Below are positions 34,723-43,450 of a DNA stretch of 64,000 bases, one piece after another (the stretch's first letter is position 1; each line of letters opens with the position of its first letter). The stretch is from Bacilli bacterium (lineage in GTDB: Bacteria; Bacillota_I; Bacilli_A; RFN20; CAG-288). The notes beneath the pieces were generated by a model. The model made no database searches. It saw nothing but the letters and a program-made list of their open reading frames with translations, and was not told where the DNA came from. The DNA is taken from positions 19,512 through 83,511 of the forward strand of contig JALCRV010000005.1 of assembly GCA_022652945.1 (NCBI GenBank), written 5' to 3'. The translations under genes and the position numbers were made by a program.

Positions 34723-35878
34723 AGACCTCCATAATGCGCTTATAGTAAAGCTCCAAACCGAACAGTTCCATATCGCGGCGATAAGCCGATTCGATGATTT
34801 TTTCTTTTTCCTCTTCACCTAAAGACATAATCTTTTCCAGCTTTTCATCAAAGCTTCTTTCATTAGTGAAGAAGAATCCCGTCACTTCATCTTCGATAAT
34901 ACCCGAAAGATTATCATCGTAGCGGGCTAAGACTAAGGTCTTCGAAGCCATCGCTTCGTTATATGTAAGCCCCTGGGTCTCGGAAGTCGAGGCGGAGACA
35001 TATAGGTCAGCTAAAGCATAAAAAAGCGGAACATCGCTATGAGGAACTGGGCCGACAAATTCCGTATAGGAATTCATCTTTAAATCGCTGACTTTCTTTT
35101 CCAAGGCAGCCTTATCCGGGCCATCGCCGACAATCAGCAACTTAATCCCGCTCTTTCTCTTATTCTTCAGGTAAGAAGAAAGGAAGGAAAGGATGATACC
35201 ATTTGATTTCTCCTTGGCGAGTCGGCCAAGTATCAAGATAACGAATTTATCCTTTAATCCGTATTTTTCCTTAAGCTCGTCCAGACGAGAAGAAGAAATA
35301 TGATCCGCCTGGAAAGCGGAAAGATCAAGTCCATTCGGGACGACATTGATATATTTTTTGACTCCGTACCGCCTTAAGGCATCACGAGTTTTATAAGAAG
35401 TAGTCATAAACTCGGTTGTGGAGTCACCGATCATGGCGGAGAAAGAAGCCACGACTCTTTTAGCGAACCTGTCGAAAGGCTTAAAGCCTTTAGTCACATA
35501 GTAGGTATAGTCTTCGTACATGGTGTGGTAAGTATAGACCAAAGGAATGCCGAGATTAAAAGAAACAATGCGACCGAAAATCCCGATGCCCGCTTCCGTC
35601 TGGATATGGATGACTTCCGGAGCAAAGTCTTTGATTAAGCGATAGACCCTCCGGTTATAGAATGAAGAAAATTTGTAATTATAAAGCCTTTTGACGGTGA
35701 TGCCAGGGATTCTGACAATCCCATCGATATAAGAAATCTTTTTCTGACCCTCCAAAGCTGGAGTGACCACCATGACTTTATGCCCTTTGGCCATCAAAAC
35801 GTGAGCTAAAGTCCAGGTAGCGGTCGCTACCCCATTAATCTGCGGAGGATAAGTGTCGGAAAATAAAGCTATTCTCAT
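34694..35878 (-). CDS. GT4 glycosyltransferase, likely diacylglycerol 3-glucosyltransferase
   Basis: A 394-residue GT4 enzyme similar to the monoglucosyldiacylglycerol synthases of Acholeplasma and streptococci, which add glucose to diacylglycerol at the cytosolic membrane face. N-terminal SDTYPPQINGVATATWTLAH is typical; VVTPALEGQ and YTYHTMYEDYTYYVTKG follow. The C-domain has ILGRLAKEKSNG, VGDGPDKAAL and the E-x7-E motif in SETQGLTYNEAMA. It lies 7 bases after the flippase-like gene, and the pair probably makes and moves a glycolipid or its anchor. Exact acceptor is inferred. Confidence 0.85.
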   Translation of the reverse strand: MRIALFSDTYPPQINGVATATWTLAHVLMAKGHKVMVVTPALEGQKKISYIDGIVRIPGITVKRLYNYKFSSFYNRRVYRLIKDFAPEVIHIQTEAGIGIFGRIVSFNLGIPLVYTYHTMYEDYTYYVTKGFKPFDRFAKRVVASFSAMIGDSTTEFMTTSYKTRDALRRYGVKKYINVVPNGLDLSAFQADHISSSRLDELKEKYGLKDKFVILILGRLAKEKSNGIILSFLSSYLKNKRKSGIKLLIVGDGPDKAALEKKVSDLKMNSYTEFVGPVPHSDVPLFYALADLYVSASTSETQGLTYNEAMASKTLVLARYDDNLSGIIEDEVTGFFFTNERSFDEKLEKIMSLGEEEKEKIIESAYRRDMELFGLELYYKRIMEVYAKACRKYW

Positions 35879-35885
35879 GTCCCTT

Positions 35886-37559
35886 TTACTTCTTATCGGC
35901 TATTTCTTCTTCCTTTTTAGCCCTTCTCTCAGCTTTTTTCAACTTTCGAGCCATTTTTCTTTTATCGTGGCGCTTTTGTTCTTCTTTTAAAGCATCGCGA
36001 TCAGCTTTGATTGCTAAAGCGATTTCCGTATCCGTCTTATCGGATAAGTGATCATCTTTTTCAATCTTGGAGACATCAGCGTAGACTTTCTTCAAATCAT
36101 TCTGGGAAGAAGCGGAGATCTCATCATTTTCCTTATAGATATCTTTCTGCTCCATAATCAAAGTCTCTTTGATATCTTCAAATGATTTTTCAACTTCCAT
36201 CGGAGAAAGGAAGGTCTGATAATCCGCATAGGTCTTATTCTTGTTCTTTCTCTTCCAAGGCCAGAGACTTCTCTTGCTCTTCACCTGATTTTCTTTCGTC
36301 TCGACAATCGAGATACTATTGGTATTAGTAGCATCCAACGCTTCTTGTTCAGGAACTACTTTGACTTCCCTTAAAGTCGAGGCGTAAGGATCAGCTGTAT
36401 CAACCTGATTCTGCGCCACGGAGATGATCTGTAAATCAACAAACGTCTTGCGGTTATCAAATTGATAGATATCTTTCTTAGGTGAACCGCGGTAGAGGAC
36501 GAAAATCACAAAGCCGATAAGCAAGGTGAAATAGAAGGAAATCGAACGATAAAGAATATTGGCGGCTGAGGTGATGGCCGCATCACCGTAGATCTTTGAG
36601 AAGAGCAGATAGAAGCCGTATTCTACACCTCCGGAGGCACCGGGAATCGGAATAAACGAAGTGATCATCGAAAGATAGGAAGAGGCCCAGATGGATTCGA
36701 TAAACTTCCCTTCCATCGGAGCTGATAAGGCCATGCCAGCTAAAAACGGCATCATGTTATAAATCGTGAATTTCAGGAATTCCAGGACACCGGTCAGCAA
36801 CATAATCCACCAGTTCTTCATTAAACGACCTAACTCGATACGGAATGTGGCGACTTGAGCGGCTAAGGAAGTCTTTTTCCGCTCCGGGTCTTTAATCAGG
36901 TGAAGCTTGCCCCCTAATCCGATAACCCGAGTCAAAATAAAACGGTGAATCCATTTGGAATAAGCCATCACAAAAAGGATAAGCAAAGCGAAAATATTGA
37001 TGCAGAAGCCGGTGATAGAAAGCGCCATCGGGGAGAAGTCTAAGCCTAAAATCTGAATGTTTTTCATATTGGAAATCGTGGCTTCGTAACCGAAGACCAT
37101 CGCTAAGACTCCGTAGATAATAATCATCGTCTGGGAGACGATGAAAAGCATGACCAGAATCGAAGCGGAATCCGCCGGGCGCACGCCTTGGCGGGAGAAA
37201 GTGTAGGCTTGAGCGAACTGCCCACCGGAAGAAAACGGAGTGATAGCGGAAAAGAAACCACCGATAAAGCCGTTAAGGATTCCTTGGTAGACTTTGAAAC
37301 TGCGTTTATACATCTTGGTCAGAATCGCGAGGACGGCACCTTCCAAAACAAAGCAGCCGACCGCGGAGAGCAGCATCAGGAAAACGTAAAGAGACTTCGC
37401 TTCGCTTAAGGTGACAAGGATGGTTTGAGTATCACCTTGCAGCACATAATAAACAGCTAAAAGCGTTACGGCCACCATGATGATGACAGAAATCAGATAA
37501 TGTCTTTGCTGTTTATTTAACTTACCTTTTTTCTTTTCGACAGCTTTTGGGGCATCCAT
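35886..37559 (-). CDS. Flippase-like membrane protein (lysylphosphatidylglycerol synthase TM family, YbhN-like)
   Basis: A 557-residue protein with about eight membrane helices in residues 24-345 and a long, highly charged cytosolic tail (about 350-557) ending in a lysine/arginine-rich coiled coil. The conserved family motif ITPFSSGGQ lies near residue 105, with PIPGASGGVEYGF near 290. The catalytic lysyl-transfer domain of MprF is absent, so it is a putative lipid flippase. The 200-residue tail is unusual; most family members end soon after the last helix. It heads the operon with the GT4 glycolipid enzyme. Confidence 0.85.
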   Translation of the reverse strand: MDAPKAVEKKKGKLNKQQRHYLISVIIMVAVTLLAVYYVLQGDTQTILVTLSEAKSLYVFLMLLSAVGCFVLEGAVLAILTKMYKRSFKVYQGILNGFIGGFFSAITPFSSGGQFAQAYTFSRQGVRPADSASILVMLFIVSQTMIIIYGVLAMVFGYEATISNMKNIQILGLDFSPMALSITGFCINIFALLILFVMAYSKWIHRFILTRVIGLGGKLHLIKDPERKKTSLAAQVATFRIELGRLMKNWWIMLLTGVLEFLKFTIYNMMPFLAGMALSAPMEGKFIESIWASSYLSMITSFIPIPGASGGVEYGFYLLFSKIYGDAAITSAANILYRSISFYFTLLIGFVIFVLYRGSPKKDIYQFDNRKTFVDLQIISVAQNQVDTADPYASTLREVKVVPEQEALDATNTNSISIVETKENQVKSKRSLWPWKRKNKNKTYADYQTFLSPMEVEKSFEDIKETLIMEQKDIYKENDEISASSQNDLKKVYADVSKIEKDDHLSDKTDTEIALAIKADRDALKEEQKRHDKRKMARKLKKAERRAKKEEEIADKK

Positions 37560-37650
37560 TGCTCTTCTCCTAAAGGAATACCAAAATCCGGTATCAACTT
37601 ATTTTACTATAATAATCTATGTTGAGGGCTGATTTTGTTATCCGGAGATT

Positions 37651-37656
37651 TATAAT
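37651..37656 (+). promoter_or_regulatory. -10 box adjacent to the next start codon
   Basis: TATAAT ends 7 bases before the ATG at 37664 and no ribosome site exists, so the transcript would begin at or within a base of the start codon. The -35 is weak. The divergent minus-strand operon begins in the same 100-base gap. Confidence 0.5.
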
Positions 37657-37663
37657 ATTAGCA

Positions 37664-38620
37664 ATGGAAGAAAAAGGAAAGACTAACCACATCAGCCGTG
37701 ATCCGAAAAAGAGGCTTACTACCTCGATGGCTTTAGCCGCTCTTTGCTTGGCTTTAGCAGCTGTTTTTCTGTCTTTAGGTTACCTTCTGCCTTTTATGGG
37801 GCTTTTCATCATTATCTTTATTCCCTTCCTCGCTTCCTTAGAAGCGATTAAAGGGGATATCAAATCCCAGCTTATCTTCTTAGCCGGATCCATCTGTATC
37901 GCCTTTATCGATATGCAGGAAGGATTCTTTGACTTTCTCCCTAACGTCTTAATAGGTCTCGCCTTTGGAAACGCGGTAAAAAAACAAGGTATTTCTTTCT
38001 TTTCCTTCATGATTCTTTTACTTTCCAGTTTTCTGATCAATACCTTGATGATCTACCCCTTAAACTTTTTCTATCAAGTCGATATGATCCAAGCTTACGG
38101 AGCTTTAATGGGCTTAGCGAAAGAAAGGTTTGAGCCGTTCTTTCTGGTCTTCGAGCTTGTTCTTACTTCCGCTCAGGCTTTGATTTGTTTTGCCATCATC
38201 AGCGAAGAGCTAAAAAAGCTCGCTAAACCCGTGACCGCTATTAAAGCAGATGAATTCCTTTCGGGGCTTATTTTCCTAGGAGCAGAGCTTATCTGCTTTA
38301 CGATTGGATTTTTTATTTATAAGCCTTTATGCTATTTATCAATCGGGTTTCTTTTAATTCAAGCCGGAGGAGAAACAGGTAGCAGTTTTAGATACGATAA
38401 AAAGTTATTTATAGTTATTTATTCTGTATTGTTTATTTTATCTCTAGGTTTATTTTTCTTCCTTTTGTCTTTTCAAGACAAAGAAATCAAAAGACTTTGT
38501 CTTCTTCCTTTTGGATTAATCTTCGTAACGTTGGGATTGTTTATGTTAAAATACAATAGTATCCATCCAGTTGAAAAAATTGCGAAGGAAGAGCTTAAAG
38601 ATCTTAATGACAGGAGCTAG
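37664..38620 (+). CDS. Multi-pass membrane protein, unknown function
   Basis: A 318-residue integral membrane protein with about nine hydrophobic segments, starting with the charged MEEKGKTNHISRDPKKR. The early part (STSMALAAL..LGYLLPFMGLFIIIFIPFLA split over residues 17-55) resembles small-substrate membrane proteins of the ECF S-component or YybS type, but I see no diagnostic motif. The ATG at 37664 is preferred over upstream codons (open to 37619) because the -10 box lies in between. It begins a four-gene operon with two other membrane proteins and galE. Confidence 0.7.
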   Translation: MEEKGKTNHISRDPKKRLTTSMALAALCLALAAVFLSLGYLLPFMGLFIIIFIPFLASLEAIKGDIKSQLIFLAGSICIAFIDMQEGFFDFLPNVLIGLAFGNAVKKQGISFFSFMILLLSSFLINTLMIYPLNFFYQVDMIQAYGALMGLAKERFEPFFLVFELVLTSAQALICFAIISEELKKLAKPVTAIKADEFLSGLIFLGAELICFTIGFFIYKPLCYLSIGFLLIQAGGETGSSFRYDKKLFIVIYSVLFILSLGLFFFLLSFQDKEIKRLCLLPFGLIFVTLGLFMLKYNSIHPVEKIAKEELKDLNDRS

Positions 38621-38622
38621 CC

Positions 38623-39288
38623 ATGGGAGAATTCTTTAAAAGATGCGGCATCGGCGTCGTGGTCATTGTGGCCGCTCCGCTTTGGATTGCTTATTATGCT
38701 CTCTACGTGGTTTTTGGTATCCTCCTGCTTCTTTTCTCACCTATCAGATGGTTAGCTTACGCCATAAGGCATAAGAAGATGAGCGTTAAATCGGAATACG
38801 ATCAGAAAGCGGAAGCGATTCTGAAAAGCACTCAGAATCCTTCTCCTTCCCCAACTCAAAATCAACAGATACCCGGTTATATTTTTTCCTCTTCTCCGAC
38901 CACTTCCTTCTCCGCTCAGGATGTAAGACAAAATAATAATCCTAATCCTTATCAGCAGCCTCCTGTTCAGCCTTATCAGCAGCCGAACTATCAAAGCCAA
39001 CCTGCTTATCAGCCGCAACCGACTAATTATCCTAATCCAGGATACGCCTCTAATCCGACATATCAGCCTAACGGCAATACTTACCCGGTAAATAATCAGG
39101 CCTATCCAAATCAAAATCAGTATCCTAATTATCCGAATAATCAGCAACCTATTAATCAACCCAGCCCCTTCCAGTCCTACGCCAATCCTAATCCTAACCC
39201 CCAGCCGAATAATAATTATCCTGCCGGTAGCCAGGATGGCATAGGCACGATCGATAATCCGCAAAACGGAGGGCAGAACAATGGTTAA
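38623..39288 (+). CDS. Membrane-anchored protein with long Gln/Asn/Pro/Tyr-rich tail
   Basis: A 221-residue protein. Residues about 8-45 are one long or two short membrane helices (VVVIVAAPLWIAYYALYVV, then FGILLLLFSPIRW), then a basic stretch. From about residue 72 to the end the sequence is low-complexity, rich in Q, N, P and Y, with YQQP and YPN repeats. Such tails are disordered and prion-like and may drive condensation or bind cell wall polymers. AGGAG lies just before the ATG, and the gene starts 2 bases after the previous stop. The function is unknown. Confidence 0.7.
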   Translation: MGEFFKRCGIGVVVIVAAPLWIAYYALYVVFGILLLLFSPIRWLAYAIRHKKMSVKSEYDQKAEAILKSTQNPSPSPTQNQQIPGYIFSSSPTTSFSAQDVRQNNNPNPYQQPPVQPYQQPNYQSQPAYQPQPTNYPNPGYASNPTYQPNGNTYPVNNQAYPNQNQYPNYPNNQQPINQPSPFQSYANPNPNPQPNNNYPAGSQDGIGTIDNPQNGGQNNG

Positions 39289-39919
39289 TTACAATGTTTT
39301 AGTCTTAGCCGAAAAGCTGTCCGAATCGGATAAGAAACTCTTGGTCGCTCTTTTAATCATCGTCTTTTTGATCATCATGATTTTCGGTTACCTTCAGAAA
39401 CTGGTCGGTTGGATCATGAATAACCAAGGTCACCAAGTCGACACGATGATGTACGACATTATGCGCACGAGAGTTATCGATCAGAATCAGAAAAGGGTCT
39501 TCAATAAAGAGGCTTACCGCAAATCGGAAATTCTCTTCCTGAAGAAATCCTGGCCTTCCTTCTTAGCTATGGCGGTCTTTGTCGGGGTCTTGATTATCTA
39601 CGCCGCCGCAGTCCATCAGATGGATCTTTCCTTCTTTCCAAAAGCCTGGAAGGATTTGACTCCAACCTTCACCTGGCCGACTTCTAAATTCTTCGGGCTG
39701 ATGATTCCTTCCGACTGGCCGACTTTAGATAAAGCTCCTGATTTCTCTTATTCCAATGACAAATACCTAAGTCTATTAGTCATCGTCGGATTCGCAATTT
39801 CCGCCGTATTCTTCTTGGTCTACTGCCAAGCCCTCTGCGCTCGTTCGATGCGTATTAGACAGCTGGGTAGAACCTACTTCAGAAAAGACTTAAATAAAAT
39901 CGATCACGATCATATCTAA
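39281..39919 (+). CDS. Three-helix membrane protein, unknown function
   Basis: A 212-residue protein with membrane helices at about residues 20-42, 84-108 and 163-190, a basic loop between the first two (RTRVIDQNQKRVFNKEAYRKSEI) and a basic C-terminus. GGAGG lies upstream of the ATG inside the end of the previous gene (8-base overlap), so the two are co-translated and may form a complex. Aromatic-rich external loop with several proline and tryptophan residues around 115-150. No family recognised. Confidence 0.68.
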   Translation: MVNYNVLVLAEKLSESDKKLLVALLIIVFLIIMIFGYLQKLVGWIMNNQGHQVDTMMYDIMRTRVIDQNQKRVFNKEAYRKSEILFLKKSWPSFLAMAVFVGVLIIYAAAVHQMDLSFFPKAWKDLTPTFTWPTSKFFGLMIPSDWPTLDKAPDFSYSNDKYLSLLVIVGFAISAVFFLVYCQALCARSMRIRQLGRTYFRKDLNKIDHDHI

Positions 39920-39934
39920 AAGGGGGATATCACA

Positions 39935-40960
39935 ATGTCAGAGATTAAAACTGTCTTAGTCACCGGAGGCATGGGTTATATCGGCTCCCATACCGTCATC
40001 GCCTTAATTGAGCAAGGCTATCAACCGATTATCGTCGATGATTTAGCTAATTCCTCGCCTGAAGTCCTGAATAGACTGAAGATTATCACCGGTAAAGATA
40101 TTCCTTTCTTTAAAGGCAATGTCTGCGACAAGGCCTTCTTAGAGAAGATCTTCTCTTCTCATAAGATCGATGCTGTCATCCATTTTGCCGGCTTTAAAGC
40201 GGTCGGTGAATCGGTTGAGAAACCCTTGGAGTATTACCGCAACAACCTCGACTCCACCCTCACTCTATTAGAAGTCATGACAGAAAAAGGCGTAAAGAAT
40301 ATTATTTTCTCTTCCTCCGCTACCGTCTATGGCACTCCTGTCCATGTCCCGCTCACAGAAGAAGATCCGATCGGCACGGCCACCAATCCTTACGGCACAA
40401 CCAAAATCATGCAGGAAAAGATCTTTACCGATTACGCTTTCGTCCATAAAGATTTTAACATCGCTCTTTTAAGATACTTTAACCCGATCGGTGCTCATCC
40501 CTCCGGTTTAATCGGTGAAGCTCCTTACGGGACACCTAATAACCTGATGCCTTATATCACTCAGGTAGCGGTCGGCAAACTGCCGAGATTAACCGTCTTC
40601 GGCAATGACTACCCCACCCCAGATGGCACCTGCATCAGAGACTATATCCATGTCTGTGATTTGGCTGATGGCCACGTTTTAGCTTTAAAAAAACTCGCTC
40701 AGAACCCCGGCTTAGTGATTTATAATCTCGGAACCGGCAAAGGAACCTCAGTCATGGAATTGATCCACGCTTACGAAAAAGCCACCGGGGTCAAGATTCC
40801 TTACGTGATCGCTGCTCGTCGTCCAGGTGATGTAGCTGAAAACTACGCCGGGACCTTAAAAGCTGAAAAAGAACTTGGGTTTAAAGCGAAAAGAACCATC
40901 TTTGATTCCTGCGCTGACTCTAACCGCTGGCAACAGAAAAATCCGAAAGGATATAACTAG
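39935..40960 (+). CDS. galE: UDP-glucose 4-epimerase
   Basis: Interconverts UDP-glucose and UDP-galactose, supplying galactose for glycolipids and exopolymers; 341 residues, normal length. The NAD-binding motif TGGMGYIGSHT starts at residue 10, the catalytic triad residues are in SSSATVYG and NPYGTTKIMQEKI (YxxxK), and the substrate loop LRYFNPIGAHPSG is intact. AAGGGGG lies 9 bases before the ATG. It is last in the plus-strand operon and is followed by an AT-rich terminator. Confidence 0.97.
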   Translation: MSEIKTVLVTGGMGYIGSHTVIALIEQGYQPIIVDDLANSSPEVLNRLKIITGKDIPFFKGNVCDKAFLEKIFSSHKIDAVIHFAGFKAVGESVEKPLEYYRNNLDSTLTLLEVMTEKGVKNIIFSSSATVYGTPVHVPLTEEDPIGTATNPYGTTKIMQEKIFTDYAFVHKDFNIALLRYFNPIGAHPSGLIGEAPYGTPNNLMPYITQVAVGKLPRLTVFGNDYPTPDGTCIRDYIHVCDLADGHVLALKKLAQNPGLVIYNLGTGKGTSVMELIHAYEKATGVKIPYVIAARRPGDVAENYAGTLKAEKELGFKAKRTIFDSCADSNRWQQKNPKGYN

Positions 40961-40983
40961 ATCTTCTTTTAAATGTTTTGCAC

Positions 40984-41012
40984 TGTTGATTTAAAATCAA
41001 CATTAGTTTTTT
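40984..41012 (+). terminator. Probable terminator after galE
   Basis: 8-bp AT-rich stem TGTTGATT/AATCAACA, loop TAA, then TTAG and six T. It marks the border between the normal-GC galE operon and the AT-rich ABC pair. Confidence 0.45.
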
Positions 41013-41092
41013 GATGCCAAATAACTTTATCGATTTCTGCAATATTTGTGAAATAATCGCTAGGTAACATTTATTTTTTATGCCATCCTTTA

Positions 41093-41098
41093 TATAAT
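41093..41098 (+). promoter_or_regulatory. -10 box before the first ABC gene, very short leader
   Basis: TATAAT ends 12 bases before the ATG at 41111, with no clear ribosome site; the mRNA leader would be about 6 bases. Confidence 0.4.
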
Positions 41099-41110
41099 AT
41101 AAGTAGTGAA

Positions 41111-43450
41111 ATGAAATTATCATTTAACCGGGTCGAAAAATACTACCAAAGCCAAGGTAAATCCATCAAAGGATTAGATGGCGTTAGTTTTTCTTTAAAC
41201 GATAATGACCGCTTCGTCGTTGTAACTGGTGAGTCAGGATCTGGCAAATCAACTTTAGGCAAAATTCTTGCAGGACTATTAGACATCGATGAAGGAAAAT
41301 TCATATTTGAAGGAATTGATGTCAATTCTCTAGACTCAAATGGAAAAGAAGATTTTTTTGCCTCCCGTGTCTCATATGTTTCCCAAGATGAGAGTCTAAT
41401 CGAGTCTTTGTCAGCCAGAAGCAATATCGCAATAGCTCTTTTCAGAAAGGGACTGAGCAAAAAAGAAGCAAACAAACAAGCTAAGGCCGCTTTATCGGAA
41501 GTTGGCTTAAATCCTGAAAGCAAAATTAAAGTCTCTTTTCTCTCCGGTGGGGAAAGACAAAGAGTTGCGATAGCTAGAGCCCTAGCTACCAAAGCCCCAC
41601 TCATCGTCTTTGATGAGCCGACAGGTAATCTTGATAAAGCAGCGGCCGAGAAAGTAAATTCATTGATAGGCTCACTTTCTGAGAAGCGGTTAATATTTTA
41701 CATTACCCATGATTACGAAGGGGCTCTTCCCTACGCGACTAGGCATTTAATATTGCAGGACGGTGAAATCATTAAAGATGAAATCATCAATACAAGAAAA
41801 GAAGATCAACAGATACTTGAAGAGGAAAAGAATCCATCAAAACAATCACGTTTAAAAGCTTGTCTCTCTGCTTCTAGCACGCTTTTATTTTCAAGCGGCA
41901 AGGCTTCTTTCTTAACAATCATCGGGGCTTTTTTAATGATTATTATTATCCTTGGCTCGGCCTTGGGATTCACTTCTTTTTTAGCAAGCTCCACGGATGA
42001 TGGGAAAAAAGTCATTTCCGATGGCTACTTCGATAAAACCAATCAGACCCACGATGCTTTCGGCAACAAAGTCAGTTTAAAAAAAGTCTCAATCGACTCT
42101 GCCCTTCCTCAGTTAAACGATGATTCTTTCGTTGATTATTCATCTTTATTAGATAAAACGAATCTGCATTTATTTCTGGATGATGAAGTCTCCGCAATTA
42201 ATAACAACACGAATATCGATGGGTTTTCTTATTCAGGAATTCAGTTTCAAGTGGCACCGTATATTCCATTTAAGACTAAGGAGGAGAAAACAGCATCTGT
42301 TCCAGAAAATGAAGAAAAGGCTTCTTTGCTGATCAAAAATATTCCCGCCGAGAATCCTATCTACCTCAGCCTAAGCACGATGGTCGGTCAAAAATTCTTC
42401 CTGACCTTTTTTGACGCATTAAACACCAGCACTTTAGATAGCAAGACCAACTCTGATACCGCACTTTTAGAAAATGCTCCAGAAGTGACCATCAATTCTT
42501 TCGCCACCACCGATAATCCATACTTGGAAGATGGGACAGTCTATCTTTCTGCTTCTTCAAAAACCATGCGTATCTTAGAGGAACAGATCAAAGATATACA
42601 TATCGGTATAAAATATCCAGACCTGACATGGATTTCATTGAATTCGATAAACAGTCAGGAAGTTGATGTCAGCATCGACTGCGAAGGAAGCACCATAAAA
42701 CATAGCGAAAACTTCATTTTCGATAAATCAAAGCCGGATAAAATTCAGCTGCCGAGTAAATAACAAAACAAGTCTCTCTTTTTTATCATAAACGGAACAA
42801 AAATACCGAGCAGTGCTTTTACCTCAGGTAATTATTTTTCCGAATCATCCCAGATTGAATTCGTGAATCTGACTCCCAGCCAAGAATACCTCGATGAAAG
42901 CTTCTATTTTCCTAATTTTCTTTTAATCAAGGATTACTATGAATCAAGATCTTCTTTTAATGTCTTTTTCAGTTCTCCTAAGAAGGCGTTTTCATTCTCT
43001 CAAAGCCTTTCTTCTCAAGAATATTTTTCCTTTTACTTTGCTTCTTATAGCCCTTATTTTTCAACGTTGGACTTTTACGCTCTTCCTTATGAATCAAAGG
43101 TAAGAGCCGGATGGATTATGTTGGCGGGAGTCTTAATAATCATCGGAATCTCTTTCGTGTTCAAACTAATTCAAGGAAAAATAGACAGCCAAGACCAGGA
43201 CACTAGAAAAGTGTTAAAGAAAATGGGATATCGAGAAAAGGATATTTTCTTAATCGAGTTTTTCGACTTCAGTATCATCTTTACTGCCGTTTCAATTCTT
43301 GTCTACTCTTTGACAATCTCTGGGCTTATCAATAGCGTATTGAACAGATTAGTTGCTTTCTGCCCAGCTTTTGTAGCCCTTTCTCCGCTTCTGATTTTAA
43401 TCGTTATTTGTCTCTTGTCCCTTCCTAGAATAGGAGCCAAGCACTTATGA
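41111..43450 (+). pseudogene. ABC transporter ATPase-permease fusion, broken by one in-frame TAA
   Basis: The reading frame encodes a MacB/FtsX-type transporter of about 780 codons: ATPase (residues 1-225; Walker A GESGSGKST at 40, signature LSGGERQ, Walker B LIVFDEPTGNLD), one membrane helix at about 267-290, a large external domain and three C-terminal helices. At 42761-42763 there is a TAA, after which the same frame runs on open to 43450, including the three C-terminal helices. The part before the stop makes 550 residues with one helix; the part after it has no ribosome site. The remainder is undamaged, so the stop looks recent, a sequencing difference, or read through. Its last bases overlap the partner gene by 4. 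Confidence 0.8.

Noticed and set aside
34723..34818. Longer N-terminus of RecX
   Set aside because: The region is fully inside the glycosyltransferase gene in another frame and has no RecX similarity.
38752..39264. 170-codon minus-strand frame opposite the Q/N/P protein
   Set aside because: Made of isoleucine/arginine repeats because it mirrors the AAT/CAG/CCT-rich repeat codons; no start signal.
42863..43450. Separate gene for a membrane protein after the ABC ATPase gene
   Set aside because: It starts at GTG without a ribosome site and is in the same frame as the upstream gene; it is the tail of the interrupted gene.
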